Assembly: GCA_963930655.1 (NCBI GenBank)
Contig: OZ005602.1
Coordinates: forward strand, 27,789,840-27,853,839
DNA length: 64,000 bases
Source of the DNA: Myrica gale
Lineage: Eukaryota > Streptophyta > Magnoliopsida > Fagales > Myricaceae
Direction of reading: 5' to 3'
This document shows positions 37,101-48,100 of this stretch, piece after piece. Each line of letters begins with the position of its first letter. The stretch's first letter is position 1. The notes beneath the pieces are model-generated. The model saw only the letters and a list, made by a program, of their open reading frames with translations, was not told the origin of the DNA and did not search any database. A program made the translations under genes and the position numbers.

Positions 37101-40100
37101 GACAGTACAAAGATAATATAAGAAATACTATCAGAGCCAATCCTTAGGACAACAGGTTTACACCAAGAAATCCTGAATCAGTATGGGGCTTACACTGCTT
37201 TCCCTATACCTTATTCAGGGTATCTTGCTTCTTTCTGAATCAGTTCATGATACAGTCCGCACTTGATGTGGTACAACAAGGCTGGTACCCACTTAGATCA
37301 AAGTGGCATTGTCAAACCTTTCTCTCTCCCTTTAAAACTCTTTCTTTGCCATCATCAGTTCCTCTCACAACTGATCGTACTCTTCCAGTTGTTGTGTCTT
37401 TACCGCCTGATTTTTCTTCATCTGTTGATTCTCAACCTATCTCTGTTGATTCTCAATTTACATCTGCTGATTTTCCATCTCCATTTACTCTTAGACAATC
37501 TACTAGAATTCGTCAAGTTCCTTCTTATTTGAAAGAATATCACTGCAACCTTCTATCTTCTTGTTCTGTCCAAAGTTTTTCCAAAAACACAGACCTTGTA
37601 AAGGCTGGCCAGCCTTACCCCATTTCTAACCATTTATCTTATCACCACTTTTCTTCTACTCATTGCCATTTCATTTTATCCATCTCCACTACATCTGAAC
37701 CTAAAACTTTCCTTCAAGCTTCTAAAGGTCCTCAATGGTGTGAGGCAATGGAAGCTGAACTGAAAGCTCTTGAAGAAACTCAGACTTGGACCTTGGTTAA
37801 TCTATCTCCTGGCAAGGATGTATCGGTTGCAAGTGGGTTTATAGAATCAAATATAAGGCTGATGGCAGCATTGAGAGGTTCAAAGCCAAACTTGTAGCAA
37901 AGGGGTACACTCAAATTGAAGGCATTGATTACATTGACACATTTTCTCCTGTTGCTAAACTCACATCAGTTCGAATTTTACTTGCTTTAGCTGATGCAAA
38001 CAACTGGTTTTTGTATCATCTTGACATCAACAATGCATTCCTTCATGGTGATTTAAATAAAGAGGTATACATGCATCTTCCTCAAGGATATCATTCGGCT
38101 GATTCAAGCAAAGTGTGTATGCTTCAAAAATCTCTCTATGGGCTTAAACAAGCCTATAAGCAGTGGTTTTCTCGGCTTTCCACATTCCTTCTATCTCACA
38201 GTTTTGTTCAATGCAAGTCAGATTATTCTCTTTTCACCAAACTCCATGGATCCCAGATTATGGCTTTATTGGTCTATGTATATGACATCCTCATTGTAAG
38301 CACTAATATGCCATATGTTTCTGTCATCAAAGATTTATTACATCCGGAGTTTAAAATCAAAGACCTTAGGGTTCCCAAATTTTTCCTTGGTATTGAGATT
38401 GCTCGATCATCCAAAGGTATTTTTGTTTGTCAAAGAAAGTACAATTTGGATTTGCTTGAAGACTCGAGATATCTTGGTTGTAAGGCTGTGAAAACCCCTC
38501 TTGAGCACACCAAAAGCTCTCTGTTACTAATGGAGAACTACTACCTGAGCCCTCTATATACCGTCGGTTAATTGGTCTTGGTCGACTACTCTACCTCACA
38601 TTAACCAGACCTGATCTCTCACACTTTGTTCACATTCTCACTCAGGACATGGAAAAGCCACGAGCTCCTCACCTTGCTGCTGGACACAGGGTCCTTAGGT
38701 ACTTAAAATCCAATCCTGGTAAGGGTTGTATTACTCTCAACTTCAAATTTGCATCTCAAAGCCTTTTGCGACTCTGATTGGGCTGGGTGTCCCAATACTC
38801 GCAAATCGCTCACTGGTTTTTGTATATTTCTTGGATCCTCCCTTATATCTTGGACATGTAAAAAGCAAACCACCATTTCTTGCTCCTCAGCTGAATCTGA
38901 GTATCGAGCCATGGATGCTATGTGTTGTGAGCTACAATGGTTGGTTTTTTACTTGCTGAGCTACAATTACCACATGGTCGACCCACTTTGCTATTTTGAG
39001 ACAATAAGACAGCCCTTCACATTGCTGCAAATCCTATTTTTCATGAACGTAACAAACATATAGACTTGGATTGTCACTTTGTTCATGAGAAGATTCAAAG
39101 CAAACTAGTTCATCCGTTACATGTCTCCACTTCCCATCAGCTCAGTGATTCACCAAGCAACTCGGTATCTCCCAGTTCAATTACTTGTTGTTCAAGATGG
39201 GAGCGATTGATCCTCACACTCCATCTTGAGGGGGGGGGGGTGTTGAGTTATATAGCAGTAGAATACGAGTTAGCTTTTCTGTTATTTCTGTTGATAAGTT
39301 AGTCGTTATTTTCTTCTGTTAGAGCAAAGCTGAGCTGGACAATATAGCTATGTACTCTATATAAGGACAGTTCGATCTCAATACAATACACGAAGTATAA
39401 TTCAGTTGCTCATCTCTCTCTCTCTCTCAAACAGTTTTCTTAATAATGTACCAAGATTATTGACTGCATCACACTGCATTTAAAGGCTCTTGATCACTAG
39501 GAATTGGCAGAGAAACTCCGTTAAGAATAGACAGAAGACGCAAAATCCTAAGGCGAGCATGAGTGCCTGAGACGTGAGAAGAAATAAATGCATAAAAAAG
39601 ACGAAAAAACTAAAGGACTCACTGAAGCGTTCAATTTGCTGCTCAGTAGACATGACATTTGGAGGAAGAAGTCCCCGAAGATCGAGACGATCCCGTTCTG
39701 TCATGGAAAAAGCTGTTCCCTAATTTCACAATAAACTCACAAACATAAATTGCGGTGACTTAAAAACCAGAGAAATCTATGAACAATATGTATGATTTGG
39801 CATCATGTAGTTCAATAAATACACATATCTGTATATATGTAGCGCATAGCCTAATGTGATACATAAAAAGATAGATAAATAAATAAACTCACTTATCTGT
39901 TGAATCAAGTAAACAAACTCGCTTATCCGAACCGATCAAGTTCAATTAACTACTACGATAATCAACAAATCACATTCACGCCGACTGCGCTTATTAAAAA
40001 AAAAATGATGCACCGGAACCCCCTCGAACAACAAGATTCACATATAAACTCAACAAATGCAACAAATAAATCCACTGCATAATTTCAAAAGGAAAAAAAT

Positions 40101-40397
40101 CAAGCACTCTTATGAGTCTTATCTCCCGAAAAGCTCAACAAATTTGCAAATAGGAAATTCAGAAGGAAAAGACTCGGAGAGCCATGCATACGCAGTGTAT
40201 CTACTTATACATACTTTGTTGAACCAAGGATCGTGGAGGATGTCGAGACTGCGCTTATGCACCATGGTTGGACGCTGTCCCTCGGTCGTGAACGATCTGG
40301 TCTGCATCAGCACCAGATTACTACTCATTTGCCTCAGATGCTTTAGCCGTTTGAGAAGGGACGAGGACGCTCTGATCTGGTTGGAAAAGTTCGACAT
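25114..40397 (-). CDS. NAD-ME1: NAD-dependent malic enzyme, 62 kDa type, mitochondrial
   Basis: Oxidises and decarboxylates malate to pyruvate, CO2 and NADH in the mitochondrial matrix, as a heteromer with the 59 kDa type. Nineteen exons: 40215-40397, 39623-39719, 36561-36679, 35649-35816, 35415-35543, 34538-34598, 33839-33942, 33327-33410, 31643-31749, 30505-30616, 29578-29681 read as 29568-29681, 29180-29245, 28606-28678, 28407-28493, 28025-28079, 26481-26552, 26059-26121, 25833-25947, 25114-25188. Sum 1884 bases, 627 aa, close to the remembered 623 of Arabidopsis NAD-ME1. Motifs: [10 protein letters not shown] presequence, [32 protein letters not shown], malic-enzyme signature [18 protein letters not shown] loop VAGAGSAGIGV, FASGSPF, and the end [10 protein letters not shown]. 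An internal Met at residue 24 is a possible alternative start. Introns are swollen by retroelement pieces, including a Ty1/copia fossil in intron 2. Confidence 0.95.
25523..25560 (-). repeat. Tiny LINE-tail-like insertion with short direct repeats
   Basis: CCAAAGTAT at 25523-25531 and 25552-25560 flank a segment that on the minus strand reads TTACTTGTC plus 8 A and TTA. That closely resembles the last bases of the larger LINE tails in this window (CTTACTTATC plus A). It lies in the last NAD-ME1 intron. Confidence 0.45.
26751..27235 (+). mobile_element. Possible LTR remnant in NAD-ME1 intron
   Basis: Starts TGTTGGGAATATATAAGTT and runs as AT-rich non-coding sequence with 'agggtttctctaggtt' and a long T tract, in the style of plant LTRs. 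No clear end, partner LTR or coding part. If real, it is a broken, old solo fragment. Confidence 0.3.
27237..27530 (-). mobile_element. LINE 3' end (L1-like)
   Basis: On the minus strand it ends CTTACTTATAAAAAAAAG, the same tail as the copies at 32103, 54510 and 58248. The body resembles the LINE zinc-finger/reverse-transcriptase C-terminal region (complement of 'ccgctccctccaaaggcacgacc', where siblings encode W-R-E-R). 5'-truncated. Located in NAD-ME1 intron 15. Confidence 0.6.
27540..27925 (+). mobile_element. Retroelement ORF1-like fragment (DUF4283-like N-terminus)
   Basis: An open frame starts [19 protein letters not shown] and continues with [18 protein letters not shown] and [16 protein letters not shown], then 'PEGKDP'. 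This resembles N-terminal domains of plant LINE ORF1/DUF4283-type proteins known to me from tree genomes; the match is from memory. The frame stays open to 28217 and so overlaps, antisense, the real NAD-ME1 exon at 28025-28079; that part is not element sequence. It faces opposite to the adjoining LINE tail (27237-27530), which could mean one inverted insertion or two insertions. Confidence 0.45.
32103..32603 (-). mobile_element. LINE 3' fragment with zinc-finger (zf-RVT) region
   Basis: Poly(A) tail at 32103-32115 on the minus strand. Reading inward from about 32603 the minus strand encodes [18 protein letters not shown], then [20 protein letters not shown], the Cys/His pattern (C-x2-C, H-x3-C) found after plant LINE reverse transcriptases. 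Further on comes [17 protein letters not shown]. There is an in-frame stop after SAIWKMIPT, so it is decayed and 5'-truncated. It abuts the palindrome at 32604. NAD-ME1 intron 8. Confidence 0.75.
32604..33086. repeat. Near-perfect palindrome, two 225-bp arms with 33-bp loop
   Basis: Arm 1 (32604-32828) and arm 2 (32862-33086) are inverted copies with only a handful of mismatches by eye; for example TACTGCTAGATCAAGG in arm 1 lines up with TATTGCTAGGTCAAGG in arm 2. The loop contains AGAATTAGTAAAATTGAAC, which also occurs at the outer end of arm 2. The arms encode no domain I recognise. It lies inside NAD-ME1 intron 8, so the pre-mRNA would carry a long hairpin. Confidence 0.9.
33496..33804 (+). 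mobile_element. LINE RNase H-domain fragment with 20-bp target duplication
   Basis: Identical 20-bp copies of GGAATGTTGCTACG plus 6 A at 33496-33515 and 33785-33804 flank a 269-bp insert. The insert's plus strand encodes [15 protein letters not shown], then [20 protein letters not shown] and a stop at 33693-33695, the end of an RNase H-like domain (RVT_3) as in plant LINEs. The 3' part is non-coding and lacks a poly(A) tail. It is inserted in NAD-ME1 intron 7. Confidence 0.75.
37247..39430 (+). mobile_element. Ty1/copia LTR retrotransposon fossil, 3' part
   Basis: Broken element in NAD-ME1 intron 2, opposite to the host gene. Parts in order: the end of the integrase/linker region ([17 protein letters not shown]), reverse transcriptase ([19 protein letters not shown]), RNase H ([17 protein letters not shown]), a G-run polypurine tract near 39230 and a 3' LTR from about 39240 (TGTTGAGTTATATAGCAG) to about 39430. 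The 5' LTR, gag and most of the upstream pol are not seen. The coding part is interrupted several times. Moderately old by appearance. Confidence 0.85.
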
Positions 40398-41995
40398 TCT
40401 TTGAATCCTCTTTTCCTGTCTCTTTTGGTGAAAGATTCTGCGCTCGAGCCCTAGTCGAAGCAGTAGTATCAAAAGTACATGTGAAAAAAGAGCGAGGAAA
40501 GGAAGAGAATTATGCAAATAAAAGTAGCTGTTAGCCTGTTACTGCCCCAGTGGATGCTGTTTGGCGTCATTTTGCTCTTTTTGTATGTACGGTGATGGTG
40601 AATGGGTCGTTTTGACTCGGGAGTCGTGGAGTTTTGTAGACTTTTCTTTGGATTGCCGATTGCCATGTGGGGGGAAAAAGAGTGGGGGAGTCGGGACTCG
40701 ACAGGCGTTGAGTTCGTAACTGTGTAGGGCCAGTGCGGCTACCCGAGCCCCGAGGACCGCTGTTATTTATTTGTACCCTTTCCTCACTGGTCGCGCATGA
40801 ACGTTCTCGGCCCATTCGTCGGGGTTCAAGTGTTCGCCAGTGTATTGGATAGTACTGGGCCCAGGCCCGAGAAGCTGGTGGCATTTTCTTACATGCCGGC
40901 TGACGCAGTCCTGCAGCAGCCTATTTTGCCACACGGCCCTGAGCCTTTATGGTAGCTGGAAGTTGGGAACAGAATTAGAAAAAACGCCAAAAGCAAAAAG
41001 AAAAGAAAAGAAAAGGATGTTTCTAGACCGCTGGAGAGTGAAGCGTCTCTTTCCTATCGTCCTCTGAAAACTAAGCTGCAAAAGCATCCGAAGCGCCAAC
41101 GTTCCCTGCCGAAGCCCTGAACACATAACGCTTCCCAAATTTCCAAAATGTATGTTCACTATTTTAGTCAGTATCTTCTTTGATTTGGATGTCCTTTCCT
41201 TTAAATAAGTCCTTTGCAAAAGAAATATTCTCCGTAGAAATATTTGTCTGGAAACTCTTGGTCTGAATTCCTTGTCGATTTCTTTTTTCCCTGATGGGAA
41301 ATATGAAATCCTAGTTCATGTTGTATTTGTTGATATCTTATTTTTCCTCAGTTGATGCATTCGTTTGCTTGGCTTGTTTCTGTAATTTTTATGGGCTCTG
41401 CTATGCATTGATTTTTCTCTTGTTTTCTGGTTGAGTAGAGACTGTCTAACGTTTACTATGCTAAACTTTTGTTTTGAATTTTTTGTGTTATTAGAAGTTG
41501 GGTGCTTTTTATCTGTTAGATGAACAGTCCCTTTTCGCGTTTGAACTATCTATTGCATTTTAGTGCCTTTCTTGACGCCTTGGTGTGATCTGTTCTGGGG
41601 GACAACTTTTTCTTAGCAATTGTGTAAGTTTGTTGGCCCAACTAATATTCGTAGTAGAACTGGTGATATTTTGTTTTGAAAATTGTTCGTACACTTTGGT
41701 GATATCTGAATCTCCTGCTCTTTGTGGGGTGGGTTTAATACGACATACTGGTCATACACTTAGAGTTGAGTTATCTCAGAGGGATGCCCCTATAATGGTG
41801 GTTTTTATGGCTTCTTTAGTTTATTCATGAGTTCAACTTTGGATGCAGATTGAAATACACTACATTTTCCAAATCTTATGAACACAAAACAAGCTACCCA
41901 AGAGGGGAAGAGGGGTTGTTCGAAGTAGAAACCCTTTTTTTTACCACGTTCCAACTTGCAATTACAAATCATAAGTTAGAAGAAGAGAGAAAGAG
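40398..41995. promoter_or_regulatory. Divergent region NAD-ME1 / DCC1 with site-II-like motifs
   Basis: Head-to-head spacer of 1.6 kb. GGCCCA occurs at 40809-40814, and TGGGCCCAGGCCC sits at about 40856-40868. These TGGGCC/GGCCCA cores are site II elements, bound by TCP factors and common in promoters of mitochondrial and cell-cycle genes, which suits a mitochondrial enzyme on one side and a replication/cohesion factor on the other. No other gene recognised; 41100-41990 is AT-rich and probably holds the DCC1 5' UTR. Confidence 0.5.
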
Positions 41996-43337
41996 ATGGA
42001 TCAACCACAGCCAGGTCGCAGAGGAGCAGAAGCAGTTCAAAATCTACAACCAAGCTCTTCAATTTCCATTGCATATCACCCTCTCTTTGGTCCTCATGAT
42101 GATCTGATCCTCCTTGAGCTTGATGAGAAACTTCTCCCAGATGTCCTCCAACAAAAGTAAGGTACATAAGGTGCTCTTGATATCCAATTATTGTGGATCC
42201 AATCTAAACTAAGGTTTTCTTTCCAGGTTAACCTTAAGAGGACACCCTGATGAAGATGCAGTTCTCTGCACCGAGTCAAAGACTTATTCTGTGAAGTTTG
42301 TTGGGACTTCCAATTCTGTGTTCCTTATACCCCCTTCTGATCAATCCGAGTTTTGTGAAACCTCTTTTGATCGTAATGGAGAAGATATTGGTCAGCAAGA
42401 AGTTGCGTCTGTAATCAAACTTGCACCTGGTAACATGGAGCTTGTTGAAGTTGCTCCAAGACTTGACAAGCTTAAATTGCTTCTCTCCCCAAATCCTTAC
42501 AGGTTTGGGGAGGAGACTGAAATGGAGGATTTAGAGGAGATGGAGAAAAGTTGTACAGGTTTGTACACATGGAATGATCTTGTTGAACAGGTTCAAGCTA
42601 GTGATGAAGAATTGCGGTCTGGATTACAGGCTCTTTCAGCGGTGGAGATTGGTGGTTATTGGAGGATGGTCGATGAGAAGTACATGGACACAATTCTGCG
42701 AATTCTCTTACACAATTCAGTATTAAATGATTGGTCACTTGGTGCACTCAACGAGGATGAAGTGGTGAGTATGCTGGAATCAGACGGATTTCCTCAAAAG
42801 CTTGCACGTCATTGTTTGCATGTATATGGCAGTAAGGTGGATGGGGAGTGTGAGCAAATGTGTGTGGAGGTTGGATGAGAGACGGGTATGTGTGCACTTT
42901 GCAAGAGAAATTCTGAAAGAAGGGAAGAGGAAAATGGATAGTTTCATGGTGGAGTGGATTCAAAAGATTCCAGAAGGGATGCAAGCAAGCTTGGACATGT
43001 TGGAAGGTGAAGTTTTGACAGAGAGGCTTGGGGTTGTGACTTGGGTTCGTGCCTTTAGTGTCTCTTCACTGCCATCTTCACCAGCTGAGCGGTTCTCCAT
43101 TCTTTTCAAAGAGCGGCCCAAATGGGAAGGGAAGGATTTACAGCCATACATCAGGTTTGATTAATTCGCTAATCATCCTTTCCCCCTCTGATTCACAAGT
43201 AGTCTTATTTTCCTCATTTGAATTTATTGTTCAGAGATCTGAACGTACCTGGTCTTTTTTCAGAAGGTCTGCTCCTCAAATACGCTTGAAGGACACAACC
43301 AACCCAGGATGCAGAACCCGTTTTCAGTGCAAGATAG
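41996..43337 (+). pseudogene. DCC1: Sister-chromatid cohesion protein DCC1, frame disrupted
   Basis: DCC1 joins CTF8 and CTF18 in the alternative RFC clamp loader needed for cohesion. Exons: 41996-42156, 42237-43154, 43235-43337. Recognised stretches: AYHPLFGPHDDLILLELDEK, CTESKTYSVKFVGTSNS, VEVAPRLDKLKLLLSPNPY, WRLDERRVCVHFAREILKEG, MLEGEVLTERLGV, PAERFSILFKERPKWEGKDL and LLLKYA. Two breaks are visible. In the TG repeat at about 42859-42866 two bases seem to be lost: ...GECEQMCV then shifts, and the family-like WRLDERR resumes in the next frame. Near the end, KYA is followed by TGA (43287-43289), while the expected tail RTQPTQDAEPVFSAR and stop (43335-43337) still follow in frame. Loss of a dinucleotide unit could be polymorphism, decay or sequence error; the late stop would remove only about 16 residues. 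Confidence 0.83.
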
Positions 43338-45194
43338 TTTGGAAATGTATACCAGCAGGTATTGGTAGGTTTCTACGTGAGTGCCCGCTGTTGTTTAATT
43401 GATTTGAACAAAAACAAACGGACAACTGATTGAAGTTTTGACTCAGCCATACCCTGAGCCAGTATGTGCTCACATTTGCATACACAAAAAGTTTCATAAT
43501 CGCTTGTTTGTTTTCCATGCCTCTACCAAAGTATGCTTATTGTTGCGATTTTATCCACATCCACCGGAGTTGTTGTATCCCCAAAGTATGCTTCTCGTTG
43601 CGATTCTATATCCCAAATTCACTGGAGTTGTTGTGTCAAAATATTTTTGTTTCACTTCAACAAAACTGACCTTCTAATGTGATTATACAATTTTCAACCA
43701 CGCCAGCTATGTATGTGGCTTTTTAAAAAAAAGTTTAAGCCATATGTGGCTCAATAATAATTTTTTTTGTAAAAGAAAATGGGCAGAGTATTGGGATCAT
43801 GGACTGGTAGCTTGAGAGATGATGTTCTTTCTATGCACAAAATAAAAGCTCTCCGCCTGCTTACCTCTCAACGTCAACTTGACTGTGTGCTTTAACACAT
43901 CTACGTGGGGAAAGCAAAATGTGTTCAAACGAAAGAAAGTTCAAAGACCTCTTCCACCTTACCAGGGTTGTTGACTCTAGTTGAGCTGCCTCTTGTGGGT
44001 GCATATCTTTTCAAGGAATTCAGATCTATCACGTAACGGTTTTAGCTGCGCACACGTTCTTGGTTCAGAGCAAATGTTGAGAACGGCACCCAGTATTTAA
44101 GTAGCTGGAAAAGAATGGCAGGTACAGAGCATGTGTTCAGGTACTGGCATTGCAGCTGAGAAGCAGTAACACAACTACAAGCACATGATAAGCCACTCGG
44201 GAGGATAATTTTTGGGAAAAAAAAATCAGTTGATCTAAGAGTTCTAAGAGATTCGAAGTTCTCACAAGTTCAATGTCAATCGCTTCGGATAACCTTTCTG
44301 TACGTGGCACTAGAGTCCAGTGAGCTTCTTGCAGGAGCAACTCATTTTTTGTGTGGTTTAACAATTGAGGCTAGTCTTTTCAAGCATGAAGCAATTACAA
44401 CGACACGGACAAACTAATATATATTCCTCCATGCCCTTAGGAGCTTCTTTGCCAAGAGAGGCGGCAGGGCACAGACGCACAGTAATGAAATTCTAACACA
44501 TCTTCCCTTGTAAAAAAAAAGGATAATTTTTTAAAAAAGATGTGATATTGTTGTCTATCACGTGATAAGTCATGTGATAGAACTACTGGAATTTGAGAAA
44601 TTCTCACACATCTTCCCATGAGCTTTGCCTTTCACTACAGAAGATTCAGGCAACATCCTTTTTAGAAAACGTATGAAATATCGATATATAGTAAAGAAAA
44701 TATGGGTTACATGATGTCTTAGATAGGCCTCTTCTTCTTACCGGATTTGGGTCCTTCCCTATTGCCTCTTATAAGCAATCCATGGAGCACGACACTCCAT
44801 GGAACTACTGTTTTCAATGGTGAAGAAAAGCATGTCAAATTGCTTTCTGCTTGTTAATTATGCCGTCAAAAGTATCGATTAGCCTTACCTAGTGAACTCA
44901 CTAAGATTTTAGTTACATGATAGTCTGATTTGATAGCTATTCTATGTCTTATCTTTATTTAAATTGGAAAAAAAATCCTTCTTCACTCTGATTCATCTCT
45001 ACTCTTCGAGTTTCCCAAGGGAACATTTAATGTTTTGCTGGGTATGACCTCTGCTTATTTTAATGATTCTTATAGGAGATCTACCTGCCTGTTTCTTGCC
45101 CCAAGTATTCAGACACTGTGTCCCTTTCTTGTTTTTCTCAGTACTTACTAGAGTTCCAAACACTACATTTGGAACTCTACAAAGAAGTTCTGCG
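43338..45194. other. Spacer between DCC1 and PIN-LIKES genes
   Basis: No gene recognised. About 43526-43640 is an imperfect tandem duplication (AAAGTATGCTT..GTTGCGATT..GGAGTTGTTGT twice). About 44485-44622 has a ~24-bp direct repeat (GAAATTCTAACACATCTTCC and variant) around a ~90-bp insert that contains TATCACGTGATAAG..CATGTGATA, possibly a small MITE. The right end should hold the PIN-LIKES 5' region. Confidence 0.4.
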
Positions 45195-48100
45195 ATGGGA
45201 TTCCTGGCTCTGTTCATTGTGGCATTGATGCCAGTTCTGAAGATACTCCTAGTTACCGCTGTGGGTTTACTTCTTGGAACGGACCGTGTAAATCTCCTGG
45301 GGGCAAGTGCAAGACAGTCCTTGAACAATGTAAAGTTTAATACAGAGCATTACTCTTTTGCAGTTCTTTTGCCTATATGTTTAGGTTTGTTTGCATGCTA
45401 CTTTGGAGCTATTTTGTGGTTTATCTTGTCTCCAAACTAACAACATTGCTTTTTGTATATAGTTGGTCTTTTTTGTGTTCAGTCCGACGATTATTCTCAG
45501 CAACCTGGCTGATACAATTACATTAGACAGTTTGGTCACCTTGTGAGTTCAGCTGTGTCATACTTCTGAAAGTCTTCCACTTCCCCCTCTTTCTTTTTCT
45601 TTCAACTGGGTAACTTCTATGTCGATCTGCAGGTGGTTCATGCCAGTGAACATCCTCCTCACATTCCTTATTGGCTCTGTCCTTGCTTGGATACTCATAA
45701 AAATCACAAGGGCTCCTCAACATCTGCGAAGCCTTATCATTGGCTGTTGTGCTGCAGGTAGACAAATATCCATATAAACTCTCTTTATAGGTTTGTTTTT
45801 TCAGTAACTACAGAACTTAATATGCCTGTTGGGTCTATTTTCCAACTTGCTCGAATTCTTGTGTGCACCAATTCCCAACTTCTTTTAATGTATATAACGT
45901 ACAGGTAATTGTGAATCATGATGTCTTGAAGGGGAGAGTGTTATGTGCAGGTAACTTAGGAAACTTGCTTCTGATTATAATCCCAGCACTCTGTGACGAG
46001 GAAAATAGTCCATTTGGGGATTCTTCTGTTTGCTCTACAGATGGAGAGGCTTATGCTGCACTTTCTATGGCGGTAATTCCGTTGCTCTCACTCTTAAATA
46101 CCAAAATGAATGAGCATAACAGGAAGAACAGCTTGATGCGGAGGAAAAGATGTTGCCAGTGCCTCCGATAATGTGTACTACTTGTTAGGTTATCTTTAGA
46201 GCTCAATTGACATGCCACCTCTTTGGATGATATGTCAGTTACAAGGATTAGGATCCTCTGTAATTTTCTTCTATCAACTCAGAACAATAAGCCGGGCAGG
46301 TTCTTCTAAACCGGGCTACCGTTGTACGTGTTATAGCTCCTACAATATGTCTGAAATAATGTCAACCGATGTGTTATTCCTTGTTTTGATAATCCAGATA
46401 GGGGCAGTATATATATGGACTTTATGTGTATCCAGTCATGCGGATATCTGCAAACAAGGGAACTAAAGAGAGTGAAACAGATGTCTCTGCAATCAAGGAT
46501 AAGTTTCAGAAGAAACCTCACACCTATATTCAGAGATTTCCACAGAAGCGCTTCTACCTTCAATGGTTTCCCCTAGCTCAGAGGAATATCAAGTTCAAGT
46601 TGAAGAAGCAAAGGTTTCTTCTAGTCTGTTGTTGTGCTTTCCTTCTTAGAATGTTTCCGAAGCTTTCTTCCCCTCAGTTTGATTTCCACTCAACGTGATG
46701 AGCACAATACCTTCTTAGAACTTAGCTTAGATGTAGGAATTGAGCAGATAATGAAATAGTTCAGTAACTTTTCTAATGAGGCTCAGTCTTTGCGAGTTAT
46801 GGCAAATTGGCTATTCCTTTTCTTTTTCCTCCTTGAATAAAATAACCTTTCTCAGATTTTTTTTTTGACAGGTTACTTTTCTGGAGAAGCTTAAGCTGCG
46901 CCTTAAGAGCCTTACTGGGCACATTGACTTCAAAAAGCTGTTTGCACCATCTACAATTGCAGCGGTATGCTCACAGTACTTCTTCTATGGAGTAGAAGTT
47001 ATCTTCCACAGTATAGAAACATAGCTGATCCTGAGTTCAATCTCCTCCATCTTTAGTTGAAGTTATAGAATTATGATGAATTGAAATCACATTTTCTGAA
47101 AAAAAAATATGCTCAAAGTTCAATCCTGCATTTGATGAAGAATGAAATCATTGGAATTAAAGAGGACAAGTGCACTGCTCGACTCATCTCAAAATGCTCT
47201 ACATAGCACATTCACCTTTTTCATTGGAAAGAAATCTCCTTTATGATTATGTATGTGCCACTTGGGATCTCTAAAGTTGATACCCTAAAATTTTCTCCTT
47301 CAGATTGTGGGGTTTATCGTCGGAATCGTCTCGCCGCTTCGGAAGATTTTTATTGGGGATGATGCTCCTCTCTGTGCTGTCTACAGTTCTGTGAGTTTGT
47401 TAGGGTATGGATCCTACCATAAACTCAATATAGATCCTACGGCTTGAGCTTAGTCTGATTTGCTGTTGAAGTTTCTGCTCACAGATCCTAAAACTCTGAT
47501 AACAAAGCATCAGTTTCATGTAGACAGAACCAACTACATATATGCTTATGACAAACTCTGTTTCTCTCAGCCCAAGTATTTCATATATTCGAAGAAGCAG
47601 AATTGGCAGCAGCAATCCTTCCTTTAAACACAGTCAAAACTAATATGAGCAAGCAGCTAATACTTGGGAGATATAATTCTCAAATCAAGTTATATCTCCT
47701 TTTAGCAATTAATCTTCCATCATGAACCCTCAGCTCTTAGAAGCCATCACGCAACACGAAATTGAATGGATTTTCAATTTGGATACTCTAGATTGAGTTT
47801 TTGATGGTCAAGTTTCTCTCATCTTCTGCAGGGATGCAGCAATACCATGTATGACTCTGATCATAGGAGCAAACCTTCTCAGAGGTAGCTTTTAACCTGG
47901 TTCTAATCTTTCTCATCTGTCCATCTGGTTATATATTTCACCAACTACTCATTTATAAGAGGTTTCCTTCTAGTTGTATGGGTTAAATACATTTTGCACC
48001 CTTTAACTATGAGAGTCTTGACACTTTACACCCCAATTTATTAGCTTTGTCACATTGCACCCACCAACTATTGAATTCAGACACTCTACACCCTCTTAAA

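Noticed and set aside
37247-38571. Long plus-strand ORFs as host coding genes
   Set aside because: They are parts of the Ty1/copia fossil.
42748-42984. His/Pro-rich minus-strand ORF
   Set aside because: Shadow of conserved DCC1 coding sequence on the other strand.
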